From Heyndrickxia sporothermodurans (GTDB lineage: Bacteria; Bacillota; Bacilli; Bacillales; Bacillaceae_C), in the NCBI GenBank assembly GCA_018333075.1, contig BORH01000010.1:1-64000 (forward strand): a DNA stretch of 64,000 nucleotides. The letters are read 5' to 3'. This document shows positions 44,729 through 52,814 of the stretch, in pieces. Made by a program: the position numbers and the translations under genes. The notes under the pieces are model-generated. The model did not search any database. It had not been told where the DNA came from and saw only the letters and a program-made list of their open reading frames with translations. How positions within the stretch are numbered: the stretch's first letter is position 1; the number at the start of each line of letters is the position of its first letter.

Positions 44729-45374
44729 TATCATCTTTGTTTATGTAGCGATTTTCAATCTTTCCCAAAACTATGAGAATACTGCAATTTTACATGCGAT
44801 AGATTCTGTTAAACGAGTTGCTACTTTTGGAACAGCCCATTTAATAATTGGTGTTAACACCGCACCCGATAATCCGCCTGCATGGACTTCCACCCTACAA
44901 GTCATTGTTGTTTTACCATTAACATCTTCTACAGTAAATTGACCGCTTCCTGTAAAATTATCTGATAAACCTTTTAGTTCAAACTTTATATTTGAAGGTT
45001 CATTCCATTGGGTAATATCTACCTGCGCTTGTATTGTTTTTTTAATACCTTTCACACTACCTTCAAATGTCCAAATAGATTGCTTGTCATTTATGATTTC
45101 ATGTTCTTTATAAGCTGGTACTATCGTTGCCCATTTTTCAAGATCACTAACATAATCCCAAACTGCTTGTACATCTACTGGAATTTCTACTGTATGTTTA
45201 CCCGTTGCCATTATGATTCCCACTTTCACTAGTATAATTGTAAATTTATATTTCTATAGAATATAATTATTACATAAAAGACATAAACCTACATCACTAA
45301 TTACACATATCTTTCCTTCTTCTAATAATCTTATTATTTGAAGAACTTAAATTTACTAATCCTCCACAATCTGG
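44729..45374. repeat. duplicated gene module (partner 36788-37432)
   Basis: Second copy of the ~645-bp module, same orientation; carries its own promoter region, gene and 3' flank. Edges are sharp. Confidence 0.85.
44771..45211 (-). CDS. SRPBCC/CoxG-like protein, copy 2
   Basis: 146 residues from ATG at 45211. Nearly identical to 36828-37268 (changes such as ATGTH to ATGKH, ITEWN to ITQWN, GQYTV to GQFTV, IARK to IACK). START-like ligand-binding fold. Most differences are conservative or silent, so both copies appear to be under constraint. Duplicated with flanks as a unit. Confidence 0.85.
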   Translation of the reverse strand: MATGKHTVEIPVDVQAVWDYVSDLEKWATIVPAYKEHEIINDKQSIWTFEGSVKGIKKTIQAQVDITQWNEPSNIKFELKGLSDNFTGSGQFTVEDVNGKTTMTCRVEVHAGGLSGAVLTPIIKWAVPKVATRLTESIACKIAVFS

Positions 45375-45505
45375 GCCAATTGCGGAACATTGGTAAAATT
45401 ATGACTAGAATCGTACACCGCTTGACTGCCAGTCAAGCGCTCTCTCATAATGGATACTTTAACTGTCCCAAACATTATATTTATTCCGTACAAAAACGGA
45501 ATTTC

Positions 45506-46117
45506 TTAATTTGCGAGTTTTCTCCAAATGACTCCTCTTCGCTCATATTCCATTCGATGTTCAACTGCAGCTGCTATCTCAGCTCCTGAAAACCTCTCAA
45601 TAATCCATAATCCTAGATCAATTCCGGAAGTAACTCCCCTAGTTGTGATTACACTACCTTCATCAACAATTCGATATCCTAAGTAATCAGCTCCATACCT
45701 AGGAAGTTCATATTTCGCCAGATAATGCATAGCAACTCTCTTGTCTTTTAAAATACCTGAAGCAGCCATTAACATGCCACCTGTACAAACTCCGCACACG
45801 ATCGTACCTTCGTCATGCATAGTCGAGATGATCTGCGTTAACTCCCCCTTCTCCGCCTCTTGTCTGGCCCCATGTTGGGCTTTATGGTTCCAGCCACCGC
45901 CAGGGATGATTAACAAATCTGGTCTGTTGTCTAAACGTAAAAAATCATGAACCGTCACTTGAACGCCAAAGGATGCGACGACTTCTTTTTGAGAGCGACT
46001 TGCGACTAATTCAATCTCGAATGGAGCACCTGCCTCGATTCCTCGCTTTAAAACTTCATAAGGTGCCAAAGCTACAAGCTCCCCAAATCCTTCAAATAAT
46101 ACAATTTGTATCTTCAC
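45506..46117 (-). CDS. DJ-1/PfpI-family protein (glutamine-amidotransferase-like)
   Basis: 203 residues from GTG at 46117, 9 nt after GGAG; the ATG two codons earlier is close to the site. Class I amidotransferase-like fold: IQIVLFEGFGELVALAPYEV, PDLLIIPGGGW, nucleophile Cys in TIVCGVCTGGMLMAA, GVTSGIDLGLWIIERF. Similar to ThiJ/PfpI or the N-terminal half of AraC-type GATase regulators. Possible glyoxalase/deglycase or binding role. Confidence 0.85.
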   Translation of the reverse strand: MKIQIVLFEGFGELVALAPYEVLKRGIEAGAPFEIELVASRSQKEVVASFGVQVTVHDFLRLDNRPDLLIIPGGGWNHKAQHGARQEAEKGELTQIISTMHDEGTIVCGVCTGGMLMAASGILKDKRVAMHYLAKYELPRYGADYLGYRIVDEGSVITTRGVTSGIDLGLWIIERFSGAEIAAAVEHRMEYERRGVIWRKLAN

Positions 46118-46150
46118 CCTCATACTCTCCTTTAAAACCTCAAACATGAT

Positions 46151-46171
46151 AACCCCATTCTAGACGGGGTT
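46151..46171 (-). terminator. terminator-like hairpin upstream of the DJ-1 gene
   Basis: AACCCC-attctagac-GGGGTT. It lies between the DinB gene upstream and the DJ-1 start. The 46172-46436 stretch also holds the palindromic-repeat arm GCGCCCTATTGTTGAATAAT (46275-46294) and AATAAAGTTGTTTAA (46235). Confidence 0.5.
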
Positions 46172-46436
46172 AAAATTAGCTGTTTAATTTTTGATGGGCA
46201 AAATTTTTTCGCACTTAACAATATAGCAATATAACAATAAAGTTGTTTAACTCTAAAGGTTTAATCCACAATCGCGCCCTATTGTTGAATAATGTTCAAT
46301 TTCAAACGAATAAAGCCATTATTATTAAATCTTGATAGTCGTCATCCAATTTTACACCATTTGCTTTTCTACCCTCTTCAAAGAAGCCTAGATTCTTATA
46401 TAACTGGATAATTATCTTCCACTTTCTCATTTAATA

Positions 46437-46925
46437 TTAATTTTCCCAACTTTTTTGTAGTTGTTTTCGGATGTAAACAATTTGTCCAATATGGTAAGCG
46501 TTATGCGTGGATATATTTCCTAGTAACCCCCACCACTTTGCAGTCTCTGGGAAACCATTCACTTCACTATCTACCTTTTCTTCAGTTAGTAGATCTTGCC
46601 ACTGAAGCAGAACCTTTAGGAGACACTCTTTTAAGTCAGCAAATCTTTTATTTTCCGGAACAATAAAGCTTTTATTATTATCACCCATTGGAGCAACAGC
46701 ATTCACATGAGATTTTTCGTACCTCTTTTGCCATGTCTCATTCCAGTAAAGTAGATGTTGCACAATTTCAGCGATACTGTTACTTTCATCGTTGGGTTTC
46801 CAAAACGCTTCTTCCTCTGACAAGTTTGCTACTGATTCCGAAAACGGAATGTAAAAGCTAGGGTCGTTTGCATTTGCTAACAACTGATCGACCAAAACAT
46901 CTTTAGCATGGGACATATCAATCAC
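46437..46925 (-). CDS. DinB-superfamily protein
   Basis: 162 residues with IAEIVQHLLYWNETWQKRYE, NISTHNAYHIGQIVYIRKQL: the DinB_2-type bundle with His ligands in QHLLYW and HNAYHIGQ. Likely a metal-dependent hydrolase or thiol transferase-like protein of unknown substrate. Start ATG after GGGAGTG. Not a duplicate of 44081 (low similarity). Confidence 0.88.
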   Translation of the reverse strand: MIDMSHAKDVLVDQLLANANDPSFYIPFSESVANLSEEEAFWKPNDESNSIAEIVQHLLYWNETWQKRYEKSHVNAVAPMGDNNKSFIVPENKRFADLKECLLKVLLQWQDLLTEEKVDSEVNGFPETAKWWGLLGNISTHNAYHIGQIVYIRKQLQKSWEN

Positions 46926-46979
46926 ACTCCCTTTTAATTATATCTTTTCTATTTCGGTGCTCTTTTGAATTCTCCTTCT

Positions 46980-47048
46980 TTATTCCGTTAAATAGCCTTA
47001 GATAAAAAAAGACGCGTTACTAAATAAACGCGCCCTTTAATGGAATAA
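46980..47048. repeat. full composite repeat with outer inverted arms
   Basis: TTATTCCGTTAAATAGCC at the left and GCCCTTTAATGGAATAA at the right form outer arms; inside is GACGCGTT-actaaat-AAACGCGCC with an A run, a terminator on the minus strand. The inner hairpin recurs at 38856-38888. Lies between the NAT and DinB genes. Confidence 0.75.
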
Positions 47049-47081
47049 CTAATATATTGCTAATCTTAAAATTACTTAATT

Positions 47082-47107
47082 CTTCTTGAACTAAAGCACC
47101 CGTTCAA
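47082..47107. repeat. palindromic repeat family arm
   Basis: CTTCTTGAACTAAAGCACCC GTTCAAT, ending a few bases before the NAT stop codon. Confidence 0.6.
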
Positions 47108-47110
47108 TAT

Positions 47111-47956
47111 CTAATTTGTGCTTTGTGCAAAAATGTCTATATTTAATGTCTTTAAAACTTCAATAGCTTTTTTAACTGGTAATTTTGGTAACAAAAATTC
47201 TTCTGATAGGACTGCTCTTATTTCCTCTGCTGATGATAAAGTTTTAACAGTTGTTTCACCATTTGAATAACGTATACCGAACTTATTATTTACTAAAGAA
47301 ACACTTCTTTGTTTACGAGTCTGATATAGTTGGCATCTTAAAATAGTCATAAATGGGGCGTTGTGTTTATTTGATTTTTCTATTACATCATTAAAATCAC
47401 TTACTTTAGCTTCTTTTCGAGAATTAAAGTGCCATGTTTTTCCGCTTTGATTACCATTAGTGTAGCGAACATATTTATACCTATTTCTTTGTGGCTCTTC
47501 TGGTAATATATACACTTCATCTTTACCAAAAGAAGAGATATTCTCAAAATTATTCTCAAAACGTACTGGCTTAAAAAAGGGGGCGGCGGCACCACAATCA
47601 ATATAAAAACGCTCATGATCAATTTTTACTATAATGCCCATGTGTTCTTCTCCAAGCATAACATGATAACAATCAAACCCTATACCCCTTAATAAAATCA
47701 TTAGGTTAGAATTTAAGGTGTAGCAAGTTCCTCCAAAGTTGTATTCGCTATAATTCTTAATAAATAACTCAAATGAAGGTATTTCAAAATTATTATAATT
47801 ATGATTTCTAAAGTATAGTATTTTGCTGAAATTCTCAAAAGGAAAAGTATTTAATTGTGCATTACAAATTTGTTCTAAGTAATTATATGATGGCTTCTCT
47901 AAATGTAAATTAAGACAATCCAAATATTTAGTTATAGTATCAGCTATATGTACCAA
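47111..47956 (-). CDS. arylamine N-acetyltransferase
   Basis: 281 residues from TTG after GGGAGGTAG. Catalytic Cys in NFGGTCYTLNSNL (~75), His in EEHMGIIVKI (~110) and Asp in FYIDCGAAAPFF (~125) give the NAT triad; N-terminal TFPFENFSKI is the family's PFEN motif. Acetylates arylamines or hydrazines with acetyl-CoA; in bacilli it can detoxify aromatic amines. Flanked by repeats on both sides near the right end of the element. Confidence 0.9.
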   Translation of the reverse strand: MVHIADTITKYLDCLNLHLEKPSYNYLEQICNAQLNTFPFENFSKILYFRNHNYNNFEIPSFELFIKNYSEYNFGGTCYTLNSNLMILLRGIGFDCYHVMLGEEHMGIIVKIDHERFYIDCGAAAPFFKPVRFENNFENISSFGKDEVYILPEEPQRNRYKYVRYTNGNQSGKTWHFNSRKEAKVSDFNDVIEKSNKHNAPFMTILRCQLYQTRKQRSVSLVNNKFGIRYSNGETTVKTLSSAEEIRAVLSEEFLLPKLPVKKAIEVLKTLNIDIFAQSTN

Positions 47957-48275
47957 CCCATTCTACCTCCCAAAAATCCTTTGAGTAAAACTACCTAAAC
48001 TAACCTGTTACTTTTAGTACAATGTTTCACACTCTCTAATTATCTTAACATAAATATCCAATTTAACTACCAAAGTGTTACTCCATTAAATGGCCCTTTA
48101 ATTGAATATGGGAGGACTAGTTGTTTTCTTCCAATAGCTTTCTGTATAATAAAGCTCTTGATACATTTGTAATTTCACAATACTCCTAATAGCGTAAGTA
48201 AATTTTTAAAGGAGGAAAATACATCCCTCTTAATATAATGTTAATAAAAATAAAAAGTACAAGCGTTCGTATTTA
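47957..48275. other. right-end noncoding region of the gerE element
   Basis: No coding frame. Contains a palindromic repeat (48078-48108) and AAAGGAGG at 48211 without a following frame. The region next to 48288 should include the recombinase-binding half-site. Confidence 0.45.
48078..48108. repeat. palindromic repeat family copy
   Basis: TTACTCCATTAAATGG-ccc-TTTAATTGAATA, the rightmost copy, ~180 bp inside the element end. Confidence 0.65.
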
Positions 48276-48443
48276 TTAGTTTTTGGTATGCATTGCTTTG
48301 GAAATATGATTTCGAACTGTTTTTTCGCTTATAAACAATTCGCTTGCTATTTCTTTCGTTGTCTTATCTTGAACTAACAGCTCGAACACTTCTCTTTCTC
48401 TTTTTGTAAGCAGCGGTTTGTGTGTGAATTCGTTGTCCTTCAA
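48276..48443 (-). pseudogene. gerE: gerE 5' segment (N-terminal part of GerE, interrupted at codon 51)
   Basis: Starts at TTG 48443 after AAGGAGGG; reads LKDNEFTHKPLLTKREREVF then ELLVQDKTTKEIASELFISE, KTVRNHISKAMHTKN and stops at 48276. Up to residue 51 it follows GerE, a LuxR-type HTH regulator active with sigma-K in the mother cell late in sporulation; HTKN is element-encoded. The recognition helix is split, so this 55-residue product should not bind DNA normally. Joined to 14971-15045 it gives the full 74 residues. A sigma-K promoter match lies upstream. Confidence 0.95.
48289..48293. other. right junction core of the gerE element (TGCAT)
   Basis: Second copy of the 5-bp core; codons 51-52 of gerE on the minus strand. 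See 15041-15045. Confidence 0.8.
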
Positions 48444-48508
48444 CTATTGTAACCCTCCTTGCCTTCGCCAGCTTTAAACCGCGGGGATGGGTAATTTCAT
48501 TGTCAAAT

Positions 48509-48536
48509 TATCATATGTGAAAGAAATAATTAGAGT
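48509..48536 (-). promoter_or_regulatory. sigma-K promoter of gerE
   Basis: On the minus strand AC (48535-48536), 17 bp, then CATATGATA (48509-48517), an exact match to AC-N16/17-CATANNNTA. It lies ~66 bp before the gerE start, consistent with sigma-K-dependent gerE transcription known in B. subtilis. Confidence 0.65.
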
Positions 48537-48611
48537 GACATCGTAATGGCAATGAAGTAAAGAAAAAGACAAAAATGTGCTGATTATTTATATAAAATAA
48601 TTGTATCTTAC

Positions 48612-49070
48612 CTAAAAACTAATCTTAGTGAATAACTTTCTTTTTTCCTCATCTGACCATGGAATACTTTTTCCAGTATTAGGGCATATTTGAACGACCG
48701 TACCTCTCCCTACAAACGATAATTCATCTTTTTCATTTATAGCCATATAATGAAGATCGACTGAAGATGTTCCTACTGAATTTGATTTTACAAAAATTTT
48801 AAGTTTTTCATCAAAATATACTTGTCTAATATAATCACATTGAAGATCAGCAACTACCGGAATCGTCTTCATCGAACTTTTATCCCAATCTTGCATCATT
48901 TCCTTTTGTTTTAAATATTCAATTCTTGCTTCTTCAAAATATGTAAATGGAACCGTATTATTTAAATGGCCAAACATATCTGTTTCTGAAAAGCGCACCT
49001 TCACTGAATGAAAAAAAGCAAATTCATTTCTCCACTCATTTAAATTCTGAATGTATGTTATATTTTTCAC
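48612..49070 (-). CDS. ysmA: acyl-CoA thioesterase of the 4HBT family (YsmA)
   Basis: 152 residues from GTG at 49070 with AAGGAGG 6 nt upstream; the longer frame begins before the RBS. Hotdog-fold signature HSVKVRFSETDMFGHLNNTV with catalytic Asp in SETDMFGH and PFTYFEEARIEYL. Hydrolyses acyl-CoA thioesters. It precedes gerE as in B. subtilis. A TGAATGATCATTCA palindrome lies in its 5' region. Confidence 0.88.
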   Translation of the reverse strand: MKNITYIQNLNEWRNEFAFFHSVKVRFSETDMFGHLNNTVPFTYFEEARIEYLKQKEMMQDWDKSSMKTIPVVADLQCDYIRQVYFDEKLKIFVKSNSVGTSSVDLHYMAINEKDELSFVGRGTVVQICPNTGKSIPWSDEEKRKLFTKISF

Positions 49071-49088
49071 GAAAATCCTCCTTAAAAA

Positions 49089-49102
49089 TGAATGATCATT
49101 CA
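49089..49102. promoter_or_regulatory. perfect palindrome upstream of ysmA, FadR-box-like
   Basis: TGAATGATCATTCA. B. subtilis FadR boxes are TGAATGA-n4-TCATTCA; this has the same arms without the 4-bp centre. fadR and acyl-CoA genes lie in the same window, so control by a TetR-type fatty-acid regulator is possible but the spacing differs. Confidence 0.35.
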
Positions 49103-49185
49103 CCTCATTCTATTATATCGAGAAAATATATAAGTTAAAAGAAAGAAATATTTAAATTTTCAACCAGTAAAGTTTTCCAAAAAGA

Positions 49186-49216
49186 AAAAACCTCCAATCA
49201 AATTGAAGGTTTTTTC
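49186..49216 (-). terminator. terminator of the sdhCAB operon
   Basis: AAAAACCTTCAAT/ATTGGAGGTTTTT hairpin directly after the sdhB stop, with T run on the minus strand; also A run for the other direction. Confidence 0.85.
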
Positions 49217-49219
49217 TTA

Positions 49220-49987
49220 TTAGTCAACCATATGGTCGCTTCCGAAGAAGTTTTTAAACATTTGGAACGTAGTTGCACGATTCAATGATGCAATTGATGT
49301 TGTTAATGGGATTCCTTTTGGACAGGACTGCACACAGTTTTGTGAGTTACCACAGTTTGCCAATCCTCCATCTCCCATAATCGCCTCAAGGCGTTCATCT
49401 TTATTCATAGCACCTGTTGGATGGCTATTGAATAAGCGAACTTGTGATAATGGAGCTGGACCAATAAAATTGGATTTGCTATTTACGTTTGGACATGCCT
49501 CTAAACAAACCCCACATGTCATACATTTTGATAATTCATATGCCCATTGACGTTTTTTCTCTGGCATACGTGGTCCTTCACCAAGATCATATGTTCCATC
49601 AATTGGAATCCAAGCTTTAACCTTTTTCAATGAATCAAACATACGGCTACGATCCACTTGTAGATCACGAACGACTGGGAATGTGCGCATCGGTTCTAAA
49701 CGAATAGGCTGTTCAAGCTGATCGACAAGAGCCGAACATGATTGTCTAGGTTTTCCATTAATAACCATAGAACAAGCACCACAAACCTCTTCTAGACAGT
49801 TCATATCCCAAGTTACAGCAGTTGTTTTTTCACCTTTAGCATTAACCGGATTTCGGCGAATTTCCATTAATGATGATATAACGTTCATATTTGGACGATA
49901 TGGTAATACAAATTCTTCCTGATAAGGAGAAGAATTTGGATTATCTTGTCGAGTTATTATAAAGGTTACCGTTTTTTGTTCACTCAT
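49220..49987 (-). CDS. sdhB: succinate dehydrogenase iron-sulfur subunit
   Basis: 255 residues. 2Fe-2S domain Cys in CLEEVCGACSMVINGKPRQSC; the 4Fe-4S and 3Fe-4S clusters in CMTCGVCLEACPN and NCGNSQNCVQSCPKGI. Passes electrons from the FAD of SdhA to the menaquinone site at SdhC on the inner face of the membrane. Last gene of sdhCAB. Full length. Confidence 0.96.
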   Translation of the reverse strand: MSEQKTVTFIITRQDNPNSSPYQEEFVLPYRPNMNVISSLMEIRRNPVNAKGEKTTAVTWDMNCLEEVCGACSMVINGKPRQSCSALVDQLEQPIRLEPMRTFPVVRDLQVDRSRMFDSLKKVKAWIPIDGTYDLGEGPRMPEKKRQWAYELSKCMTCGVCLEACPNVNSKSNFIGPAPLSQVRLFNSHPTGAMNKDERLEAIMGDGGLANCGNSQNCVQSCPKGIPLTTSIASLNRATTFQMFKNFFGSDHMVD

Positions 49988-50053
49988 CCTTATTTCTCCT
50001 CTTTCGTTTTAGTATAGTCGCGTTCACGAGGCTAATTGATAGTTAAATGTAAA

Positions 50054-51805
50054 TTAATGTTTTTTCGTATAGTCACGTTCACGAGGCTTAATAAGGGATA
50101 CATCTACATCCTCATAGCTGAATTGCGGTGTGTTAGTTGATTCATCGAATTTAGCCATTGTAGTTTTCAACCATTCTTCATCATTACGTTTAGGGAAGTC
50201 TGGTTTATAATGAGCTCCACGGCTTTCATTACGATTTAATGCACCGATTGTAATTACACGCGCTAAATGAAGCATATTTTTCAATTGACGAGTAAATGTC
50301 GCCCCTTGGTTACTCCATTTCGCTGTATCATTAACATTGATGTTATTGTAACGTTCCATCAATTCAAGAATTTTATCATCTGTTTTTTGAAGACGATCAT
50401 TGTAACGAACAACTGTTACATTATCTGTCATCCATTCCCCAAGTTCTTTATGAAGAAGATAAGCATTTTCAGTACCATTTAATGATAAAATATCATTCCA
50501 CTTAGCTTCTTCTTTCTTAACAGCACTATCGAAAATAGAAGATGATAGGCTATCTGTACTCTTTTCTAATCCTTCAATATAGTTCACTGCTTCTGGTCCA
50601 GCTACCATACCACCATAAATAGCAGATAGTAGAGAGTTTGCACCTAATCGGTTACCACCGTGTTGTGAATAATCACATTCTCCAGCTGCGAACAATCCTG
50701 GGATTGTAGTATGTTGTTTATAATCTACCCATAATCCACCCATTGAATAGTGTACTGCAGGGAAGATTTTCATTGGAACTTTATGTGGATCTTCTCCAAC
50801 AAATTTTTCATAAATTTCAATGATTCCACCGAGTTTAACATCTAACTCGTGTGGATCTTTATGAGAAAGATCTAAATAAACCATGTTTTCACCATTGATA
50901 CCAAGTTTCATATCTACACATACATTGAAAATTTCACGTGTCGCAATATCACGCGGAACAAGGTTACCATATGCTGGATATTTTTCTTCTAGGAAGTACC
51001 ATGGCTTACCATCTTTATATGTCCAAACACGTCCACCTTCTCCACGTGCAGATTCACTCATTAGACGTAGCTTGTCATCACCAGGGATGGCAGTTGGATG
51101 AATTTGAATAAATTCACCATTTGCATATGTTGCACCTTGTTGGTAAACAATAGATGCTGCAGAACCAGTATTAATAATTGAGTTTGTTGATTTTCCGAAA
51201 ATGATTCCAGGTCCACCTGAAGCCATAATTACGGCATCTGCTTCAAAAGCTTTTATTTCCATAGAAGTTAAGTTTTGCGCAACGATTCCACGGCAAATGC
51301 CTTCATCATCTTGAATAATCCCTAGGAATTCCCAGCCTTCAAACTTATTGACAAGTCCAGCTACTTCATGTCGACGAACTTGCTCATCAAGAGCATATAA
51401 TAATTGTTGACCAGTAGTTGCACCAGCAAATGCTGTACGGTGATGCTGTGTTCCACCGAAGCGGCGGAAGTCTAACAATCCTTCTGGTGTACGGTTAAAC
51501 ATAACACCCATACGATCAAATAAATGAATAATTCCAGGTGCTGCATCACACATTGCCTTAACTGGTGGTTGATTGGCTAAAAAGTCTCCACCGTATACTG
51601 TATCGTCAAAATGGATCCAAGGTGAATCACCTTCACCTTTCGTATTTACCGCACCATTAATTCCACCTTGTGCACATACAGAGTGAGAACGTTTAACCGG
51701 CACTAATGAAAATAAATCTACTTGTTTTCCTTCTTCTGCTATTTTTACTGTTGCCATCAAGCCAGCTAAGCCTCCGCCGACTACGATAATTTTCCCTTTA
51801 CTCAC
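50054..51805 (-). CDS. sdhA: succinate dehydrogenase flavoprotein subunit
   Basis: 583 residues from GTG. FAD-binding GGGLAGLMATVKIAEEGK, covalent-FAD His region SHSVCAQGGINGAVN, active-site HPTAIPG and SARGEGGRVW, and GGNRLGANSLLSAIYGG. Oxidises succinate to fumarate in the TCA cycle as complex II. Between sdhC and sdhB in the operon. Confidence 0.97.
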   Translation of the reverse strand: MSKGKIIVVGGGLAGLMATVKIAEEGKQVDLFSLVPVKRSHSVCAQGGINGAVNTKGEGDSPWIHFDDTVYGGDFLANQPPVKAMCDAAPGIIHLFDRMGVMFNRTPEGLLDFRRFGGTQHHRTAFAGATTGQQLLYALDEQVRRHEVAGLVNKFEGWEFLGIIQDDEGICRGIVAQNLTSMEIKAFEADAVIMASGGPGIIFGKSTNSIINTGSAASIVYQQGATYANGEFIQIHPTAIPGDDKLRLMSESARGEGGRVWTYKDGKPWYFLEEKYPAYGNLVPRDIATREIFNVCVDMKLGINGENMVYLDLSHKDPHELDVKLGGIIEIYEKFVGEDPHKVPMKIFPAVHYSMGGLWVDYKQHTTIPGLFAAGECDYSQHGGNRLGANSLLSAIYGGMVAGPEAVNYIEGLEKSTDSLSSSIFDSAVKKEEAKWNDILSLNGTENAYLLHKELGEWMTDNVTVVRYNDRLQKTDDKILELMERYNNINVNDTAKWSNQGATFTRQLKNMLHLARVITIGALNRNESRGAHYKPDFPKRNDEEWLKTTMAKFDESTNTPQFSYEDVDVSLIKPRERDYTKKH

Positions 51806-51861
51806 TCAAGACTCACTCCTTTTAAAAAACATGCTCCGTACTTATTTGTTAATAATAAGGC

Positions 51862-52470
51862 TTAAACGAACGCGAAAATTGCTCGAACACCAATAACCGA
51901 CAATACAACAAATACAACTAATACAACATAAGAAGCAATTTGTTGTGAACGTGGTGATTGAGTAATTCCCCAGCTTACACAGAAAGACCATAAACCATTT
52001 GAGAAATGGAATGTAGTCGCAATTAAGCCCACTATGTAGAATCCAATCATCCATGGGTTAGAGAAAACATTTTCCATAAAACTATAGTTCATTTCTTCAC
52101 CAAAAGCCATTTGGATACGAGTTGAATATACGTGCCATGCAAGGAAGATTAACACGATTACTCCTGAAACACGTTGTAATAAGAACATCCAGTTTCGGAA
52201 GTACCCTAGTTTACTCGTATTGTTTTTTGCTGTGAATGCAATATAAAGTCCATAAATTGCATGGAACAGCAATGGTAAATAAATAAGAATAAATTCAAGA
52301 AAGATTAGAAATGGGAGACTTTCCATAAAACCTACAGCTTTATTGAAAGATTCTTCTCCACCAGTAGCAAAGTGATTCACAACTAAGTGCACTATTAAGA
52401 ATATACCTACTGGTACTACACCAAATAATGAATGCAATCTGCGATTTAAAAATTCACGATTTCCGGCCAC
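51862..52470 (-). CDS. sdhC: succinate dehydrogenase cytochrome b558 subunit
   Basis: 202 residues from GTG after GGGGGG. Five membrane helices and haem-ligand histidines (LHSLFGVVPVGIFLIVHLVV, FHAIYGLYIAF, WHVYSTRI, TFHFSNGLW), as in the B. subtilis di-haem SdhC. Anchors SdhAB and reduces menaquinone. First gene of the operon. Confidence 0.95.
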   Translation of the reverse strand: MAGNREFLNRRLHSLFGVVPVGIFLIVHLVVNHFATGGEESFNKAVGFMESLPFLIFLEFILIYLPLLFHAIYGLYIAFTAKNNTSKLGYFRNWMFLLQRVSGVIVLIFLAWHVYSTRIQMAFGEEMNYSFMENVFSNPWMIGFYIVGLIATTFHFSNGLWSFCVSWGITQSPRSQQIASYVVLVVFVVLSVIGVRAIFAFV

Positions 52471-52814
52471 ATTTTACCCCCCTTAATTATTAAAGCGTTT
52501 GTGCATAGCAAAATGATTCAAAAAAATTTTTCTTGAATTATCTATGCAATAAGTATATAGCATATATGTGACATATCCATTTTACTCCCGCACTAGGTGA
52601 CCGTCAAGGAAACGGATACACAAATTCGACAAAATCATATATACTTTTTTACAGCTTTACTCATATAAATCATTGAAGATGCAAAGAATTACTTCTTTAA
52701 TTACTATTCCACAAATTATTAGAAAAATTTTTCTTAAAGCATCTTACCAAAATTTATATTAAACTGAATAAAAAAATTGTATATAATAAAGACATAGAGA
52801 AAGAGGGGAATCAT
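52471..52814. other. divergent promoter region of sdhC and yslB
   Basis: No gene. A TATAAT at about 52780 with TTGTA upstream serves yslB; AT-rich sequence with a TTGAA-TTCAA style inverted repeat (AAAAAAATTTTTCTTGAATT near 52511) lies in the sdhC leader. Confidence 0.4.

Larger units (their letters stand above)
15041..48288. mobile_element. 33.2-kb gerE-intervening element (skin-like, serine recombinase)
   Basis: Bounded by the two halves of gerE and the repeated TGCAT core. Contents from left: MATE transporter, large serine recombinase, small genes, decayed skin/PBSX-type prophage (23.2-32 kb), then accessory genes with palindromic repeats (32.5-48.1 kb). Precise removal regenerates gerE. 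Known parallels are skin in sigK, SP-beta in spsM and a gerE element in B. cereus ATCC 10987; this one combines prophage relics with a cargo cluster. Excision during sporulation is an inference. Confidence 0.9.

Noticed and set aside
33064-48275. True integron cassette array
   Set aside because: No IntI-type integrase, no clear paired GTTRRRY/RYYYAAC attC sites and genes face both directions; kept only as an analogy.
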